This document shows, piece by piece, positions 35,421-44,499 of a stretch of DNA of 64,000 bases; within the stretch, counting starts at the first letter, position 1, and the number at the start of each line of letters is the position of its first letter. The notes beneath the pieces are model-generated. The model did no database searches. It was not told the DNA's origin and worked only from the letters and a program-made list of their open reading frames with translations. The stretch is from an uncultured Lachnospira sp. Lineage in GTDB: Bacteria; Bacillota; Clostridia; Lachnospirales; Lachnospiraceae. Location: contig CAJUBU010000001.1 of NCBI GenBank assembly GCA_910585095.1, positions 186,001 to 250,000 on the forward strand, written 5' to 3'. The position numbers were made by a program, and so were the translations under genes.

Positions 35421-36242
35421 CTACTTTTCACGTTTAATATACATTGCCTCGCTCATTATTTTTCTATAATCTTTATACCACCATAAATAAACAGAGGCTC
35501 CAATGCCTATTACTATACTAATTATTATAAATACTGGATGAATGACAAACAACCAATTTTCTGGTATTTTATGTTCCATTATTGGTATTCCATAAGCAAA
35601 TATAAAACAAAGCGCCATAACAAATCCATTGTAAAGCCCTCTTTTATTATATAACTTTTTTAAACTATCAAATACAAAGATAGACAACATTTCTCCTATT
35701 GGTCGAAACATCATTGTGACAAAACACAACAGCAGACTTTTTTGCAAGGATACGCCAAATATCAAAAGAATCACTGTAAAGTATATAAAATCGGTAATTA
35801 CTTTATATATAATATTACCTAAAAAACAGATATATGGACTGATCAAAAACACTTTCATCATCATATATTCTCGGTCTCCCATCGCAAGAACGATTGTATT
35901 GACAAGACTTCCACATATTGTAGATAATATAAAGAAAAAGAATATCATTGTAAGTTCTTGATTGGCATCTACCAATGGATAAAACTGTGCTATAAATTTA
36001 TATGGAATATACATAAATGCAAACACATACAAAAACTTTCCTATAAATTCGTATAAAATTCTTCCAATTTGTGCTATAACACCAAAAACAATACTCAATT
36101 TATAATTGTTCTTTTCCACTACTTGTCTGTTAATTTTTTCGCCAATTGTAGGAAGATGTGTTAACATTCTTACAAATCGATTCATTGTTTCATAAAACAA
36201 CAGAATCCTTCCTGTAAACATCTTTTTTATTATTGTTATCAT
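35421..36242 (-). CDS. Multi-span membrane protein, probable ABC permease partner
   Basis: 273 aa with about six hydrophobic segments (IVFGVIAQIGRILYEFIGKF, MIFFFFILSTICGSLVNTIV, VFLISPYICFLGNIIY, FIYFTVILLIFGVSL, VMALCFIFAYGIPIM, PVFIIISIVIGIGASVYLWW). No family is recognised with confidence. The start codon overlaps the end of the ATPase-like gene (ATGA), which indicates a tightly coupled pair. Length is about half that of many full permeases, so it may work as a dimer. Substrate unknown; the adjacent Asp-box protein could be the external partner. Confidence 0.7.
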   Translation of the reverse strand: MITIIKKMFTGRILLFYETMNRFVRMLTHLPTIGEKINRQVVEKNNYKLSIVFGVIAQIGRILYEFIGKFLYVFAFMYIPYKFIAQFYPLVDANQELTMIFFFFILSTICGSLVNTIVLAMGDREYMMMKVFLISPYICFLGNIIYKVITDFIYFTVILLIFGVSLQKSLLLCFVTMMFRPIGEMLSIFVFDSLKKLYNKRGLYNGFVMALCFIFAYGIPIMEHKIPENWLFVIHPVFIIISIVIGIGASVYLWWYKDYRKIMSEAMYIKREK

Positions 36243-36904
36243 TCTTCTATCTCTCCTAAAATATCTGAAAGCGCATTGGCAATCTCAGGAACATCAATCA
36301 TATTTTCAGGAATCTCATAAATCTCACCACTATTAAGAACAAGAATATCTTTTGCAATCTTTCTTGCTATGGATAACAGACTTGTTGATACTATTATAAT
36401 ATGACCTTCTTTTTCTTCTTCAAGAATATTTAAAAAAGTTTCAATATATTCTTTGTCACAATAATCGAATGGTTCATCAAACATTATTATATATGGTTTT
36501 TGCGAAAGAAATGCCGCCAATTGCAGCCTTTTTTTATCCTCAAAAGAATAGTCACATATAAGCTTATTCCATTTATCTTTAGAAAGACCAACTCGCAAAA
36601 GATACTTTTCCACATTGGTTTTATCATTCTTTAAATTTGCCACAACATGAATAAACTTTTTTCCTGAAATAAACATTGGAAGAATACTTTGTTTTGCTGC
36701 AAATACAATATTTTGTTTTTCTTTTATGACAATATTGCCATCATCAATTGTCAAATCGCCGCATATACATTCAAATAAAGTAGTTCTTCCTGCTCCAGCA
36801 GCAGCCAGCAAAGAATATATATTTCCCTCTTGAAATGTATAATTCACATCCGAAAGCACTTCTTTTTTGTCATATGATTTCTTTATATGATTAAGCTGTA
36901 ACAT
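36239..36904 (-). CDS. ABC transporter ATPase-like protein with altered catalytic motifs
   Basis: 221 aa. The fold is that of an ABC ATPase (MLQLNHIKKSYDKKEVLSDVNYTF), but the Walker A reads AAAGAGRTTL with Arg in place of the essential Lys, and the signature region reads YSFEDKKRLQLAAFL rather than LSGGQ. Walker B (YIIMFDEPFDY) is intact, while the H-loop position looks like IVSTS. ATP hydrolysis may be weak or lost. The ATG at 36904, 6 nt after AAAGGA, is chosen over the longer frame to 36982. It leads an operon with the membrane protein (4 bp overlap) and the Asp-box protein. Confidence 0.8.
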   Translation of the reverse strand: MLQLNHIKKSYDKKEVLSDVNYTFQEGNIYSLLAAAGAGRTTLFECICGDLTIDDGNIVIKEKQNIVFAAKQSILPMFISGKKFIHVVANLKNDKTNVEKYLLRVGLSKDKWNKLICDYSFEDKKRLQLAAFLSQKPYIIMFDEPFDYCDKEYIETFLNILEEEKEGHIIIVSTSLLSIARKIAKDILVLNSGEIYEIPENMIDVPEIANALSDILGEIEE

Positions 36905-37122
36905 AGACAATCCTTTCACACTATCATTGTAAAAATATAACAGTCCAGACATGACATCTGCTCTATAGAATTGATTGTGCATGGCTAAACTGTTATTTAA
37001 AAATTATACACCAATATTTAGAATATTGCAAATCACATAAAAAATATGTTATGATTCCCTTCATACAACTATAAAAAACATAATTTATAAACAAATTAAA
37101 CAATGAAAGGTTTTAAAATATT

Positions 37123-37788
37123 ATGAAGAATCATTTTAAAAAAAGTCGTCTGTTATATGGATTATATATTTTCGTATATCTTCCTTGGTTTTTTATTCTC
37201 GAAGCCTGTATTAATGAGACAACTCCTGATGTCCATATACTAAACAGACGCATTGATGAGTTTATTCCATTTTGTGAATATTTTATTATCCCTTATATTT
37301 TTTGGGTATTTTACATACTTGGAGCATGTATTTTTATGCTGTTTAAAGCAACAGATAAAGAATTTCACCAATTTGGCATAATATTGATTTCTGGGATGTC
37401 CCTATGCCTTTTCATCTGTATGATCTATCCCAACGGCGTACAATTAAGACCCCAACATCTGCCTGACAATATTTTTGGAACAATTGTAAACTATTTATAT
37501 ATGTCTGATACTTCAACCAATGTCTTCCCAAGTATTCATGTATTTAACTCACTAGCTGTTCATATTAGCTTAATAAAATGTGAAGCATTTAAAAAACATA
37601 ATTATATAAAATGCTTTTCTCTTATTACTTGTATATTGATATGTATGTCAACTTTATTTCTCAAACAACATTGTGTTATTGATGTAATAGGAGCATGCGG
37701 ATTAATGGTTATACTTTATGTTCTTGTATATGTTGTAAATTACAAAAAAGCACCTGAAAAACAGAACGAAACAGTTTCTATTCACTAA
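37123..37788 (+). CDS. PAP2-superfamily membrane phosphatase-like protein
   Basis: 221 aa, about five or six membrane helices. PAP2 motif 2 is VFPSIHVFNSLA and motif 3 is LKQHCVIDVIGA; the motif 1 region (KxxxxxxRP) appears as GVQLRPQHLP. Such enzymes remove phosphate from lipid phosphates such as phosphatidate or undecaprenyl pyrophosphate, or act as inositol phosphoryl transferases. Single-gene unit starting after AAAGG with a 12 nt spacer; a 200 bp GC-rich element with terminal inverted repeats begins right after the stop. Confidence 0.85.
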   Translation: MKNHFKKSRLLYGLYIFVYLPWFFILEACINETTPDVHILNRRIDEFIPFCEYFIIPYIFWVFYILGACIFMLFKATDKEFHQFGIILISGMSLCLFICMIYPNGVQLRPQHLPDNIFGTIVNYLYMSDTSTNVFPSIHVFNSLAVHISLIKCEAFKKHNYIKCFSLITCILICMSTLFLKQHCVIDVIGACGLMVILYVLVYVVNYKKAPEKQNETVSIH

Positions 37789-37988
37789 AAAAGAGGCTGA
37801 TGCAAAAAAAATTTAAATACTATATATAGTTTTATTCCCGCGAGCAATGAGCCAAGTGCCATGCTTGCACGAGCATTTGACGAATGCCGCGAGGGTCAAA
37901 GCCCCCGTTGCTTGCCGCGGGGGCTTTGATTTTATCATTATTGCCACTATATATCGTATAAAATTTACATTTTGCAGCAGCCTTTTTT
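37789..37988. repeat. 200 bp GC-rich element with terminal inverted repeats
   Basis: The ends AAGAGGCTGATGCAAAA (37791-37807) and its near complement TTTTGCAGCAGCCTTTTT are imperfect inverted repeats, and similarity continues inward (ACTATATATAGT versus ACTATATATCGT). Inside is a block much richer in G+C than its surroundings (CCCGCGAGCAATGAGCC, GCCGCGAGGGTC). No coding frame fills it. It fits a MITE-like or other small repeated element; I recall similar sequence in Lachnospiraceae genomes but cannot verify it here. Confidence 0.55.
37897..37934 (+). terminator. GC-rich terminator hairpin inside the 200 bp element
   Basis: Perfect 11 bp arms CAAAGCCCCCG (37897-37907) and CGGGGGCTTTG (37918-37928), 10 nt loop, then ATTTTATC. 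It should stop plus-strand transcripts from the PAP2 gene. Confidence 0.8.
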
Positions 37989-38002
37989 ATAAAAGCATAT
38001 AT

Positions 38003-39307
38003 TTATTCATCAAAAATGCTTACTATCTCACCATCCAGTATTCGATTCATATTTTTAACTGCACAGAAATTTCCGCACATAGAGCAGGTATCTTCCTTTT
38101 CTGGAGCAGCAGACTTTCTGTAATTTCTTGCTTTTTCAGGGTCTATGGCAAGATTAAACATTTCTTCCCAATCCAGTTTTTTTCTGGCAGTACTCATCTG
38201 ATAATCCCAATCTTTTGCACCTGGTATGCCTTTTGCAATATCGGCGGCATGGGCTGCTATTTTGGATGCTATAATTCCCTCCTTAACATCATTTAAATCA
38301 GGAAGTCTAAGATGTTCTGCCGGCGTTACATAACATAAAAAGGAAGCTCCATATGTCGCGGCTATGGCGCCTCCAATTGCTGCCGTTATATGGTCATATC
38401 CTGGCGCTACATCGGTAACTAACGGTCCAAGTACATAAAACGGCGCACCTTTACAAATAGTTTTTTGTATCTCCATATTAGCTTGAATTTGATTTAAAGG
38501 CATATGTCCCGGACCTTCAATCATCACTTGCACATCTTTTTCCCATGCTCTTTTTGTAAGCTCTCCTAATGTCACCAGTTCTTCAATTTGAGAAATATCA
38601 GAAGCATCTGCTATACAACCTGGTCTGCACGCATCACCCAAACTCATTGTAACATCATATTCTCTGCATATATCAAGAATCCAATCATAATGTTCATAAA
38701 ATGGATTTTCATTGCCTGTCATCTCCATCCATGCAAATATAATGGAGCCTCCACGTGATACAATATTCGTTAATCGTTTTGCCTCCTTAAACCGTTTTGC
38801 AGTAGAATGGTTAATTCCGCAATGAATCGTCATAAAATCCACGCCGTCTTTAGCGTGCATCTCAACAATATCGAGCCATTCTTTTGTTGTGATTTCTTTC
38901 AACGCCTTATGATAGTACACCACTGCATCGTAAATCGGCACTGTTCCCAATGTTGCAGGACACTCAGCAGTCAACTTTTGTCTAAACTTTCTCGTATCAC
39001 CAAACGAACTTAAATCCATTATAGCATGCGCGCCCATATCAACAGCATTTTGCACCTTCTCCATCTCCATATTCATATCAACACAATCTCTTGAAGTACC
39101 AAGATTGACATTTATCTTTGTTTGGAGCTTTTCACCGATACCGTTAGGGTCAAGGCATTTATGATTTTTATTTGCGGGTATAATTACTTGACCTGCTGCA
39201 ATCAACGCTCTTAATTCTTCCTCTGACATATGTTCTTTTTGTGCAACTTTTTTCATTTCTGGCGTTACAATACCTTGTCTTGCTGCATCCATTTGTGTTG
39301 TATACAT
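38003..39307 (-). CDS. thiC: Phosphomethylpyrimidine synthase
   Basis: 434 aa radical SAM-type enzyme that rearranges aminoimidazole ribotide to hydroxymethylpyrimidine phosphate for thiamine. Marks: NLGTSRDCVDMNMEMEK, GDTRKFRQKL, SRGGSIIFAWMEMTG, ASFLCYVTPAEHLRLPD, and the C-terminal cluster motif CSMCGNFCAVK (CxxCxxxxC type) that binds 4Fe-4S. The annotated frame extends 25 codons upstream, but MYTTQMDAARQG is the family N-terminus, with AGAAAGG about 12 nt upstream. A TPP riboswitch with terminator lies upstream, so the gene is off when thiamine pyrophosphate is abundant. No other thi genes are in the window. Confidence 0.96.
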   Translation of the reverse strand: MYTTQMDAARQGIVTPEMKKVAQKEHMSEEELRALIAAGQVIIPANKNHKCLDPNGIGEKLQTKINVNLGTSRDCVDMNMEMEKVQNAVDMGAHAIMDLSSFGDTRKFRQKLTAECPATLGTVPIYDAVVYYHKALKEITTKEWLDIVEMHAKDGVDFMTIHCGINHSTAKRFKEAKRLTNIVSRGGSIIFAWMEMTGNENPFYEHYDWILDICREYDVTMSLGDACRPGCIADASDISQIEELVTLGELTKRAWEKDVQVMIEGPGHMPLNQIQANMEIQKTICKGAPFYVLGPLVTDVAPGYDHITAAIGGAIAATYGASFLCYVTPAEHLRLPDLNDVKEGIIASKIAAHAADIAKGIPGAKDWDYQMSTARKKLDWEEMFNLAIDPEKARNYRKSAAPEKEDTCSMCGNFCAVKNMNRILDGEIVSIFDE

Positions 39308-39437
39308 ACTTTTACCATACCTTTCTTCTTTTATAAATATTTTCCTATTCGCCGCGCGGTCTGTGTACCATTTTTGTAGCATATTTCAATATGAAAAACC
39401 TGCATATATGGTTTTACATTTTGCACAGGTCTGCGCA

Positions 39438-39470
39438 TAAAAAACCGCATATCACTATTTTGATATGCGG
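39438..39470 (-). terminator. Terminator of the thiC TPP riboswitch
   Basis: Arms CCGCATATCA and TGATATGCGG (39445-39454, 39461-39470), 6 nt loop, followed on the minus strand by six T residues. It lies between the riboswitch and thiC and forms the off-state hairpin. Confidence 0.88.
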
Positions 39471-39504
39471 TAAAATCCATCCACTATAATATTCTATAGT
39501 CATG

Positions 39505-39600
39505 TTCCTTCTTCCTACGACGGCATTATCCGCATCAGGTATATGGGTCGGATTAACTCCCTCTCAGCCATTTGCCATAAAATACAGCAGGCTCCCCAGA
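39505..39600 (-). ncRNA. TPP riboswitch (THI element) controlling thiC
   Basis: Minus strand: GGGGAGCC, then GGCTGAGAGGGA, GACCC, TATACCTGATGCGGATAATG, CCGTCGTAGGAA. These are the conserved P2-P5 elements of the thiamine pyrophosphate aptamer. It is followed by a terminator hairpin and then thiC, so control is by transcription attenuation. Confidence 0.96.
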
Positions 39601-39609
39601 ATATTTAAT

Positions 39610-41772
39610 TTATAAATGCAGTACCCTGTCTTTTATCTCTTGTGTACGTCCTTGATTCCAAAATTGTGTTCCTATATATCCGCATGTCCTTCTTGCAACA
39701 TTCATTTTGTCCTGATTGCGGTTTTTACAGTTTGGACACTCCCAAACCAGTTTGCCATCTTCATTTGTTATAATCTCAATCTGACCTGTATATCCACATT
39801 CCTGACAATAATCACTTTTTGTATTCAGTTCTGCATACATAATATTTTCATAAATAAACTGCATAACCGAAAGCACTGCTGGAATATTATTTATCATATC
39901 AGGCACTTCAACATAACTGATGGCTCCTCCGGGTGAAAGTCGCTGAAACTGACTTTCAAATTTTAACTTTTCAAAGGCATCAATATTTTCAGTGACATGT
40001 ACATGATAACTGTTTGTTATATAATTTCTATCCGTTATATCTGGAATCTTTCCAAATCGTTTTTGTAAACATCTTGCGAACTTATACGTTGTTGACTCTA
40101 ATGGTGTACCATATAGACTAATATCAATATTGGTTTCTGCTGCCCACTTTTTACATGTGCTGTTTAGATACTCCATAACCTCAAGAGCAAATTCGGTTCC
40201 TCCTTTTTGTGTATGCGACACCCCTTTCATATATTTTACACACTCGCACAGCCCCGCATAACCAAGTGAAATGGTTGAATACCCCCCATAGAGAAGCTTG
40301 TCAATCGTCTCCCCTTTTTTTAGTCTCGCCAACGCGCCATTTTGCCAAAGAATTGGCGCCACATCAGAAGGCGTACCTTTTAAACGATAATGTCTGCACA
40401 TTAATGCTCGTCTGCACAAATCCAGTCGCTCGTCCAATATACTCCAAAACTTATCCATATCCTTGCCTGAACTTAAAGCCACATCAACAAGATTGATTGT
40501 GACAACACCTTGATTAAACCGTCCATAAAATTTAGGCTTGTTCTGTTCATCTTTATATACTGTAAGAAATGACCTGCAACCCATACAAGGATAGCAATTG
40601 CCATCTTTTAATTCTTTCATCATCTTTTCTGATATATAATCGGGAACCATTCTTTTTGCAGTACACATTGCAGCAAGCTTTGTCAATTCCCAATATCTGG
40701 AGTTTTCTTTTATATTGTCGTCCTCAAGTACATAAATTAATTTTGGAAATGCTGGTGTTATCCATACGCCCTGTTCATTTTTTACACCTTGTATACGCTG
40801 TTTTAAAACCTCTTGTATCACTAACGCTAAATCATCTCTCGTCTGCCCTTCTGGCGCCTCGTTTAAATACATAAATACGGTTACAAAAGGTGCTTGACCA
40901 TTTGTTGTCATCAGGGTTATAACCTGATATTGTATCATTTGAACGCCATTTTTAATTTCATCACGCACTCGCAATTCTGCTACTTCGCGAACCTTTTGTT
41001 CCGTATAGTCAATACCTGTCACCTCAAATTCTTCTCGTACCTTGCGAATAAATTTTTGTCTACTTATATCAACAAACGGCGCTAAATGGGTAAGACTAAT
41101 ACTCTGTCCGCCATACTGCGAACTCGCTATCTGTGCAATTGCCTGTGTCGCTATATTACAAGCTGTGGAAAAGCTATGCGGTTTTTCAAGCATTGTTTCA
41201 CTGATAACTGTACCATTTTGAAGCATATCATCAAGATTTACAAGACAACAATTGTGCATATGCTGTGCAAAATAATCGGCATCATGAAAATGAATTAATC
41301 CTTGTTCATGTGCATCGACAATATCCTGCGGAAGAAGAAAACGCTTTGTGATATCTTTACTAACTTCCCCTGCCATATAATCTCTTTGAACACTGTTTAC
41401 TGTTGGATTTTTATTAGAATTTTCCTGCTTTACTTCCTCATTATTACATTCCAACAAACTCAAAATCTGTTCATCTGTTGAATTAGACTTACGTACTAAT
41501 GCCCTTTTGTAGCGGTATGTTATATACTTTCTTGCCACTGCAAACGCTCTCAAATTCATTATCTGATTTTCAACTAAATCTTGTATTTCTTCTACACTTA
41601 AAGACCTACCCATCTCCTCGCAAATCTGCTCAATATTTTTACTGATAACCATAATTTGCTCATCGGACAATCGCTCATTATGTGCAACTTCATTGTTCGC
41701 TTTAGCAACAGCGGCAATTATTTTTTCTAAATCAAATGTAACCTCAGAACCGCTCCTTTTAATTATCTTCAT
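39610..41772 (-). CDS. nrdD: Anaerobic ribonucleoside-triphosphate reductase
   Basis: 720 aa class III reductase that makes deoxynucleotides without oxygen. N-terminal ATP-cone (MKIIKRSGSEVTFDLEKIIAAV), the catalytic barrel (HFHDADYFAQHMHNCCLVNL, GGTEFALEVMEYLN), a zinc site (CQECGYTG, WECPNCKN), and the glycyl radical site RRTCGYIG with Gly698. An activase (nrdG) is required to form the radical, but none adjoins. Promoter and two NrdR boxes lie upstream, so the gene is under NrdR/dNTP control. Confidence 0.96.
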   Translation of the reverse strand: MKIIKRSGSEVTFDLEKIIAAVAKANNEVAHNERLSDEQIMVISKNIEQICEEMGRSLSVEEIQDLVENQIMNLRAFAVARKYITYRYKRALVRKSNSTDEQILSLLECNNEEVKQENSNKNPTVNSVQRDYMAGEVSKDITKRFLLPQDIVDAHEQGLIHFHDADYFAQHMHNCCLVNLDDMLQNGTVISETMLEKPHSFSTACNIATQAIAQIASSQYGGQSISLTHLAPFVDISRQKFIRKVREEFEVTGIDYTEQKVREVAELRVRDEIKNGVQMIQYQVITLMTTNGQAPFVTVFMYLNEAPEGQTRDDLALVIQEVLKQRIQGVKNEQGVWITPAFPKLIYVLEDDNIKENSRYWELTKLAAMCTAKRMVPDYISEKMMKELKDGNCYPCMGCRSFLTVYKDEQNKPKFYGRFNQGVVTINLVDVALSSGKDMDKFWSILDERLDLCRRALMCRHYRLKGTPSDVAPILWQNGALARLKKGETIDKLLYGGYSTISLGYAGLCECVKYMKGVSHTQKGGTEFALEVMEYLNSTCKKWAAETNIDISLYGTPLESTTYKFARCLQKRFGKIPDITDRNYITNSYHVHVTENIDAFEKLKFESQFQRLSPGGAISYVEVPDMINNIPAVLSVMQFIYENIMYAELNTKSDYCQECGYTGQIEIITNEDGKLVWECPNCKNRNQDKMNVARRTCGYIGTQFWNQGRTQEIKDRVLHL

Positions 41773-41916
41773 ACACTAGACCTCATTCCTATATTGCTTT
41801 TGCTAAAATAATCTTTTAAATACCTTGCATCAAACTGTATACAGACACAAATATAAGCACATTTAAAAATTGCTCATTCGTATATGTTAAAGTCTTAAAC
41901 AATCGTAAGTGAGACT

Positions 41917-41968
41917 ATTATACAATATATAGAGTATCAAGTCAATTATATTATCAATATATAGTGGT
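41917..41968 (-). promoter_or_regulatory. nrdD promoter with two NrdR boxes
   Basis: TTGACT (41945-41940), 17 nt, TATAAT (41922-41917) on the minus strand. Two NrdR-like boxes, ACTCTATATATTG (within 41923-41936) and CCACTATATATTG (within 41955-41968), are spaced 32 bp, three helical turns, as known for NrdR. One fills the promoter spacer and the other lies upstream of -35. Confidence 0.85.
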
Positions 41969-42021
41969 AACTAACATACTTACACCATTCCTCGCGCTGT
42001 AAAAACATTCTACAATCATTA

Positions 42022-43890
42022 CTATAATTCTAATTTTGAAAAATCAATTATTTTAAAAAGGGTTCCTTCAATACTCATTCTGCTAAGAAGTGATGAGACA
42101 ATCACTACACAGTCTATCTCATAATTTGCCCATTGTGCTTCTGAGTTACATTTATTAAATGTCACCATTCCATTCATATTTTCAAATGTGCCTAAAAAAC
42201 ATTGAATAGAAGCACATACATCAAAATGTTCCATATATTTTGCAATCTCTGGCGCACGTTCTTCTACTTTTCTAAGAAATCCAAATTCAATATAATTTTC
42301 TTCAGGGATAAGGAGATTTTCAAATTCTGGATGCCGAATATATGAAATCTCCTTAAACTCTTGCAAATCCTGTCCATAGCTATATATTTTTTCCATCTTT
42401 TCTCCATAAAAGATAGATATATTATCAATACCAAACGCATTAAAAATATGTATAAATGCATCTTTTAACGCCAATTGTGGATTGGTGACAGCACCTGTCA
42501 TAAATTTTGTCACATACTGTAATTCTCGTATCTCTCTTGTGTTTTTAAAAGCAGTCAATTCATTTTTATTCACTGTGGATTCATATGATGTGCGATGAAG
42601 TTCATCTCTAAAAAAGACATAACGGTCTCTTCCTTTTTCCTTCGCAATATACAAACAGCAGTCAGCCTTGCGAAACAAGTCTTCATACTCTGTTCCATTG
42701 GTAGGAAATATAGAAGCTCCTATAGAACAAGTCACAGAAAGGCTCTCAAAATCTTCTGCAAATTCCCACTTAATTTGCGTTCGGATAGCACGAAGCATCC
42801 CTCTAAGAAGCTGCTCATCATTCAATCCAGTAAAGATAATCATAAATTCATCTCCACCGATACGTCCGATAACTCCCTGCTCGCCGACAACTTCTTTTAA
42901 CTTACGTCCAACTCTGGCAAGAACCGCATCACCATACATATGTCCAAATGTATCATTGATAGATTTAAAATGGTCTATATCTAATATTGTAATAATGACA
43001 CGATTTTCTTTTTCTTCCGCAATTCTCTTTTTTGCATATTCCGTTATGGTCTTTTTATTATAAACGCCTGTCAATGAGTCGGTCTGCAATTCATCCATCA
43101 AATTCATAATGGTATTTGCATGGCTGATTTCCTCATCAAGTACAATTCTGCCTATTACAATTCTGCCTTCATCTATCGTATTATATATACTGCCTAAAAA
43201 CTTAACAGGCTCCATTGTCTCTCCATCTGTACGAATTGATGTATTCAACTTGACAGAAAATTTTTGCAGATACATTTTAAAACCTAATACAAGTGAATCC
43301 AACATAGCTTTTTCATCACTAGGAATATAATTTTTTTCTAATAAAAATGTTTTCCATTCATCAACATCCATATTAAACAATTCAACACGTTGATATTGGT
43401 CATATTTATATATTGTTATAATATTTGTCACCTTGTTATAAATGTAGACATATTCATTTGTTAAACTTAGAGCAACTCTTAATTTATCAATACTTTCTAA
43501 TGCCTTATCATACAAAATAACAGAATCTTCAATATCAATAAATTCAAAACTTGAATCGATAATCCAGTCATCAAACTTCTTTTTGCTAACTTTTCTAACT
43601 AGATTATTCTTATATTTTCCCTCTGCATTCATAATTTTGAATACTGCTTCTGATTCCTTTTCCAACGCTTTTTTAATAAATTGTTTAAATTGCTCTGCCT
43701 CTTGTGGATAGACATATTGAAGAAACTCTTTATCACTCATATCCTCTTGCCCCAAATAAGCTGCAAATGCTTTGTTAGAAACAAATATTTTACAATCCTC
43801 TAAAAAAGATACCATTCTTCGCTCACTGAGCTGCCCATTTAAAATGACTTCTATATGGTTCTCCATATTGTCCATGTCATTATTTACCAT
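42022..43890 (-). CDS. Diguanylate cyclase with PAS-like and C-terminal GAF-like regions
   Basis: 622 aa, no membrane helix. The first 250 residues look like PAS-type sensing modules (SERRMVSFLEDCKIFVSNKAFAAYLG). A GGDEF domain follows: TDSLTGVYNKKTITEYAKKR, LDIDHFKSINDTFGH, GRIGGDEFMIIF, with the catalytic motif intact; the RxxD inhibitory site five residues upstream is missing (GEQG). The last 170 residues (ELTAFKNTREIRELQYVTKF, IDNISIFYGEKMEK, VCASIQCFLGTFENMNGMVTF) resemble a GAF-type domain. It should make cyclic di-GMP. Start at 43890 follows GGAGGG; a longer frame reaches 43956. Confidence 0.88.
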   Translation of the reverse strand: MVNNDMDNMENHIEVILNGQLSERRMVSFLEDCKIFVSNKAFAAYLGQEDMSDKEFLQYVYPQEAEQFKQFIKKALEKESEAVFKIMNAEGKYKNNLVRKVSKKKFDDWIIDSSFEFIDIEDSVILYDKALESIDKLRVALSLTNEYVYIYNKVTNIITIYKYDQYQRVELFNMDVDEWKTFLLEKNYIPSDEKAMLDSLVLGFKMYLQKFSVKLNTSIRTDGETMEPVKFLGSIYNTIDEGRIVIGRIVLDEEISHANTIMNLMDELQTDSLTGVYNKKTITEYAKKRIAEEKENRVIITILDIDHFKSINDTFGHMYGDAVLARVGRKLKEVVGEQGVIGRIGGDEFMIIFTGLNDEQLLRGMLRAIRTQIKWEFAEDFESLSVTCSIGASIFPTNGTEYEDLFRKADCCLYIAKEKGRDRYVFFRDELHRTSYESTVNKNELTAFKNTREIRELQYVTKFMTGAVTNPQLALKDAFIHIFNAFGIDNISIFYGEKMEKIYSYGQDLQEFKEISYIRHPEFENLLIPEENYIEFGFLRKVEERAPEIAKYMEHFDVCASIQCFLGTFENMNGMVTFNKCNSEAQWANYEIDCVVIVSSLLSRMSIEGTLFKIIDFSKLEL

Positions 43891-44073
43891 TATTCCCTCC
43901 ATTATTAATATTTCATTGTAATGACGATGCGCCTTCGTCAATCCCGCGCTTTTCACAATTACAGTATATAACCAAATTTCCTTTTTTGCAATAGATTTGG
44001 GAAATTAAATGGTTCTTTAGTACTAAATACATTATATGGTATTTATTTTTTTATATGAATATGCTAAAATACA

Positions 44074-44095
44074 ACATGTTGTTATTTGAACATGT
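44074..44095. promoter_or_regulatory. Inverted repeat upstream of the 53-aa gene
   Basis: ACATGTT (44074-44080) and AACATGT (44089-44095), 8 nt apart, about 80 bp before the small gene. It could be an operator or a hairpin at the 5' end of its transcript. A second small hairpin (CCACT/AGTGG) lies at 44125-44141. Confidence 0.35.
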
Positions 44096-44173
44096 ATGTC
44101 GACGCATAATCATTAACAAAGCAGCCACTTTTAAAGAGTGGTAATTGTTTAATTTATTAGGAGGTTTTCACGA

Positions 44174-44335
44174 ATGGAACGTGTTAAAATGAATAAGGTA
44201 ATGGTATCACATGGCGATACAGCCAGAAAATTCCCTGTATATGAGATATATCTTGACGGTGTTATTGTCACAAAGGTATCCTCAGAAAAAGAAGCTGTAG
44301 AGATGATTTCGCGTTGGCAGGAAGCTTATAAATAA
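44174..44335 (+). CDS. Small 53-aa protein, unknown
   Basis: An ATG at 44174, 8 nt after TAGGAGG, opens a 53-codon frame: MERVKMNKVMVSHGDTARKF, then PVYEIYLDGVIVTKVSSEKE, AVEMISRWQEAYK. The strong ribosome binding site and the following terminator-like hairpin (44377-44471) mark a complete transcription unit. The sequence suggests two beta strands then an amphipathic helix, no signal or membrane segment. I do not recognise a family. It lies between the divergently placed diguanylate cyclase gene and the RCK gene. Confidence 0.75.
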   Translation: MERVKMNKVMVSHGDTARKFPVYEIYLDGVIVTKVSSEKEAVEMISRWQEAYK

Positions 44336-44376
44336 TTTTTACAATATATTTAATTACTATATTTTTTATACATTTT

Positions 44377-44471
44377 TGCTGTACTAAATTAAAAATATGA
44401 TGGCAATTCCATTAACTTTAAATAATAATTAATTATTTTCTGTCATATTATATATTCAATTTAGTACAGCA
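44377..44471 (+). terminator. Long-loop terminator of the 53-aa gene
   Basis: Perfect 14 bp arms TGCTGTACTAAATT (44377-44390) and AATTTAGTACAGCA (44458-44471) enclose 67 nt with an inner pairing (TATGATGGCA with TGTCATAT). CTATTTTTATTTTC follows on the plus strand. The architecture recalls the long-loop hairpins at 678 and 2620, although the loop sequence differs. Confidence 0.7.
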
Positions 44472-44499
44472 CTATTTTTATTTTCTTTTAGCAAGAAGA

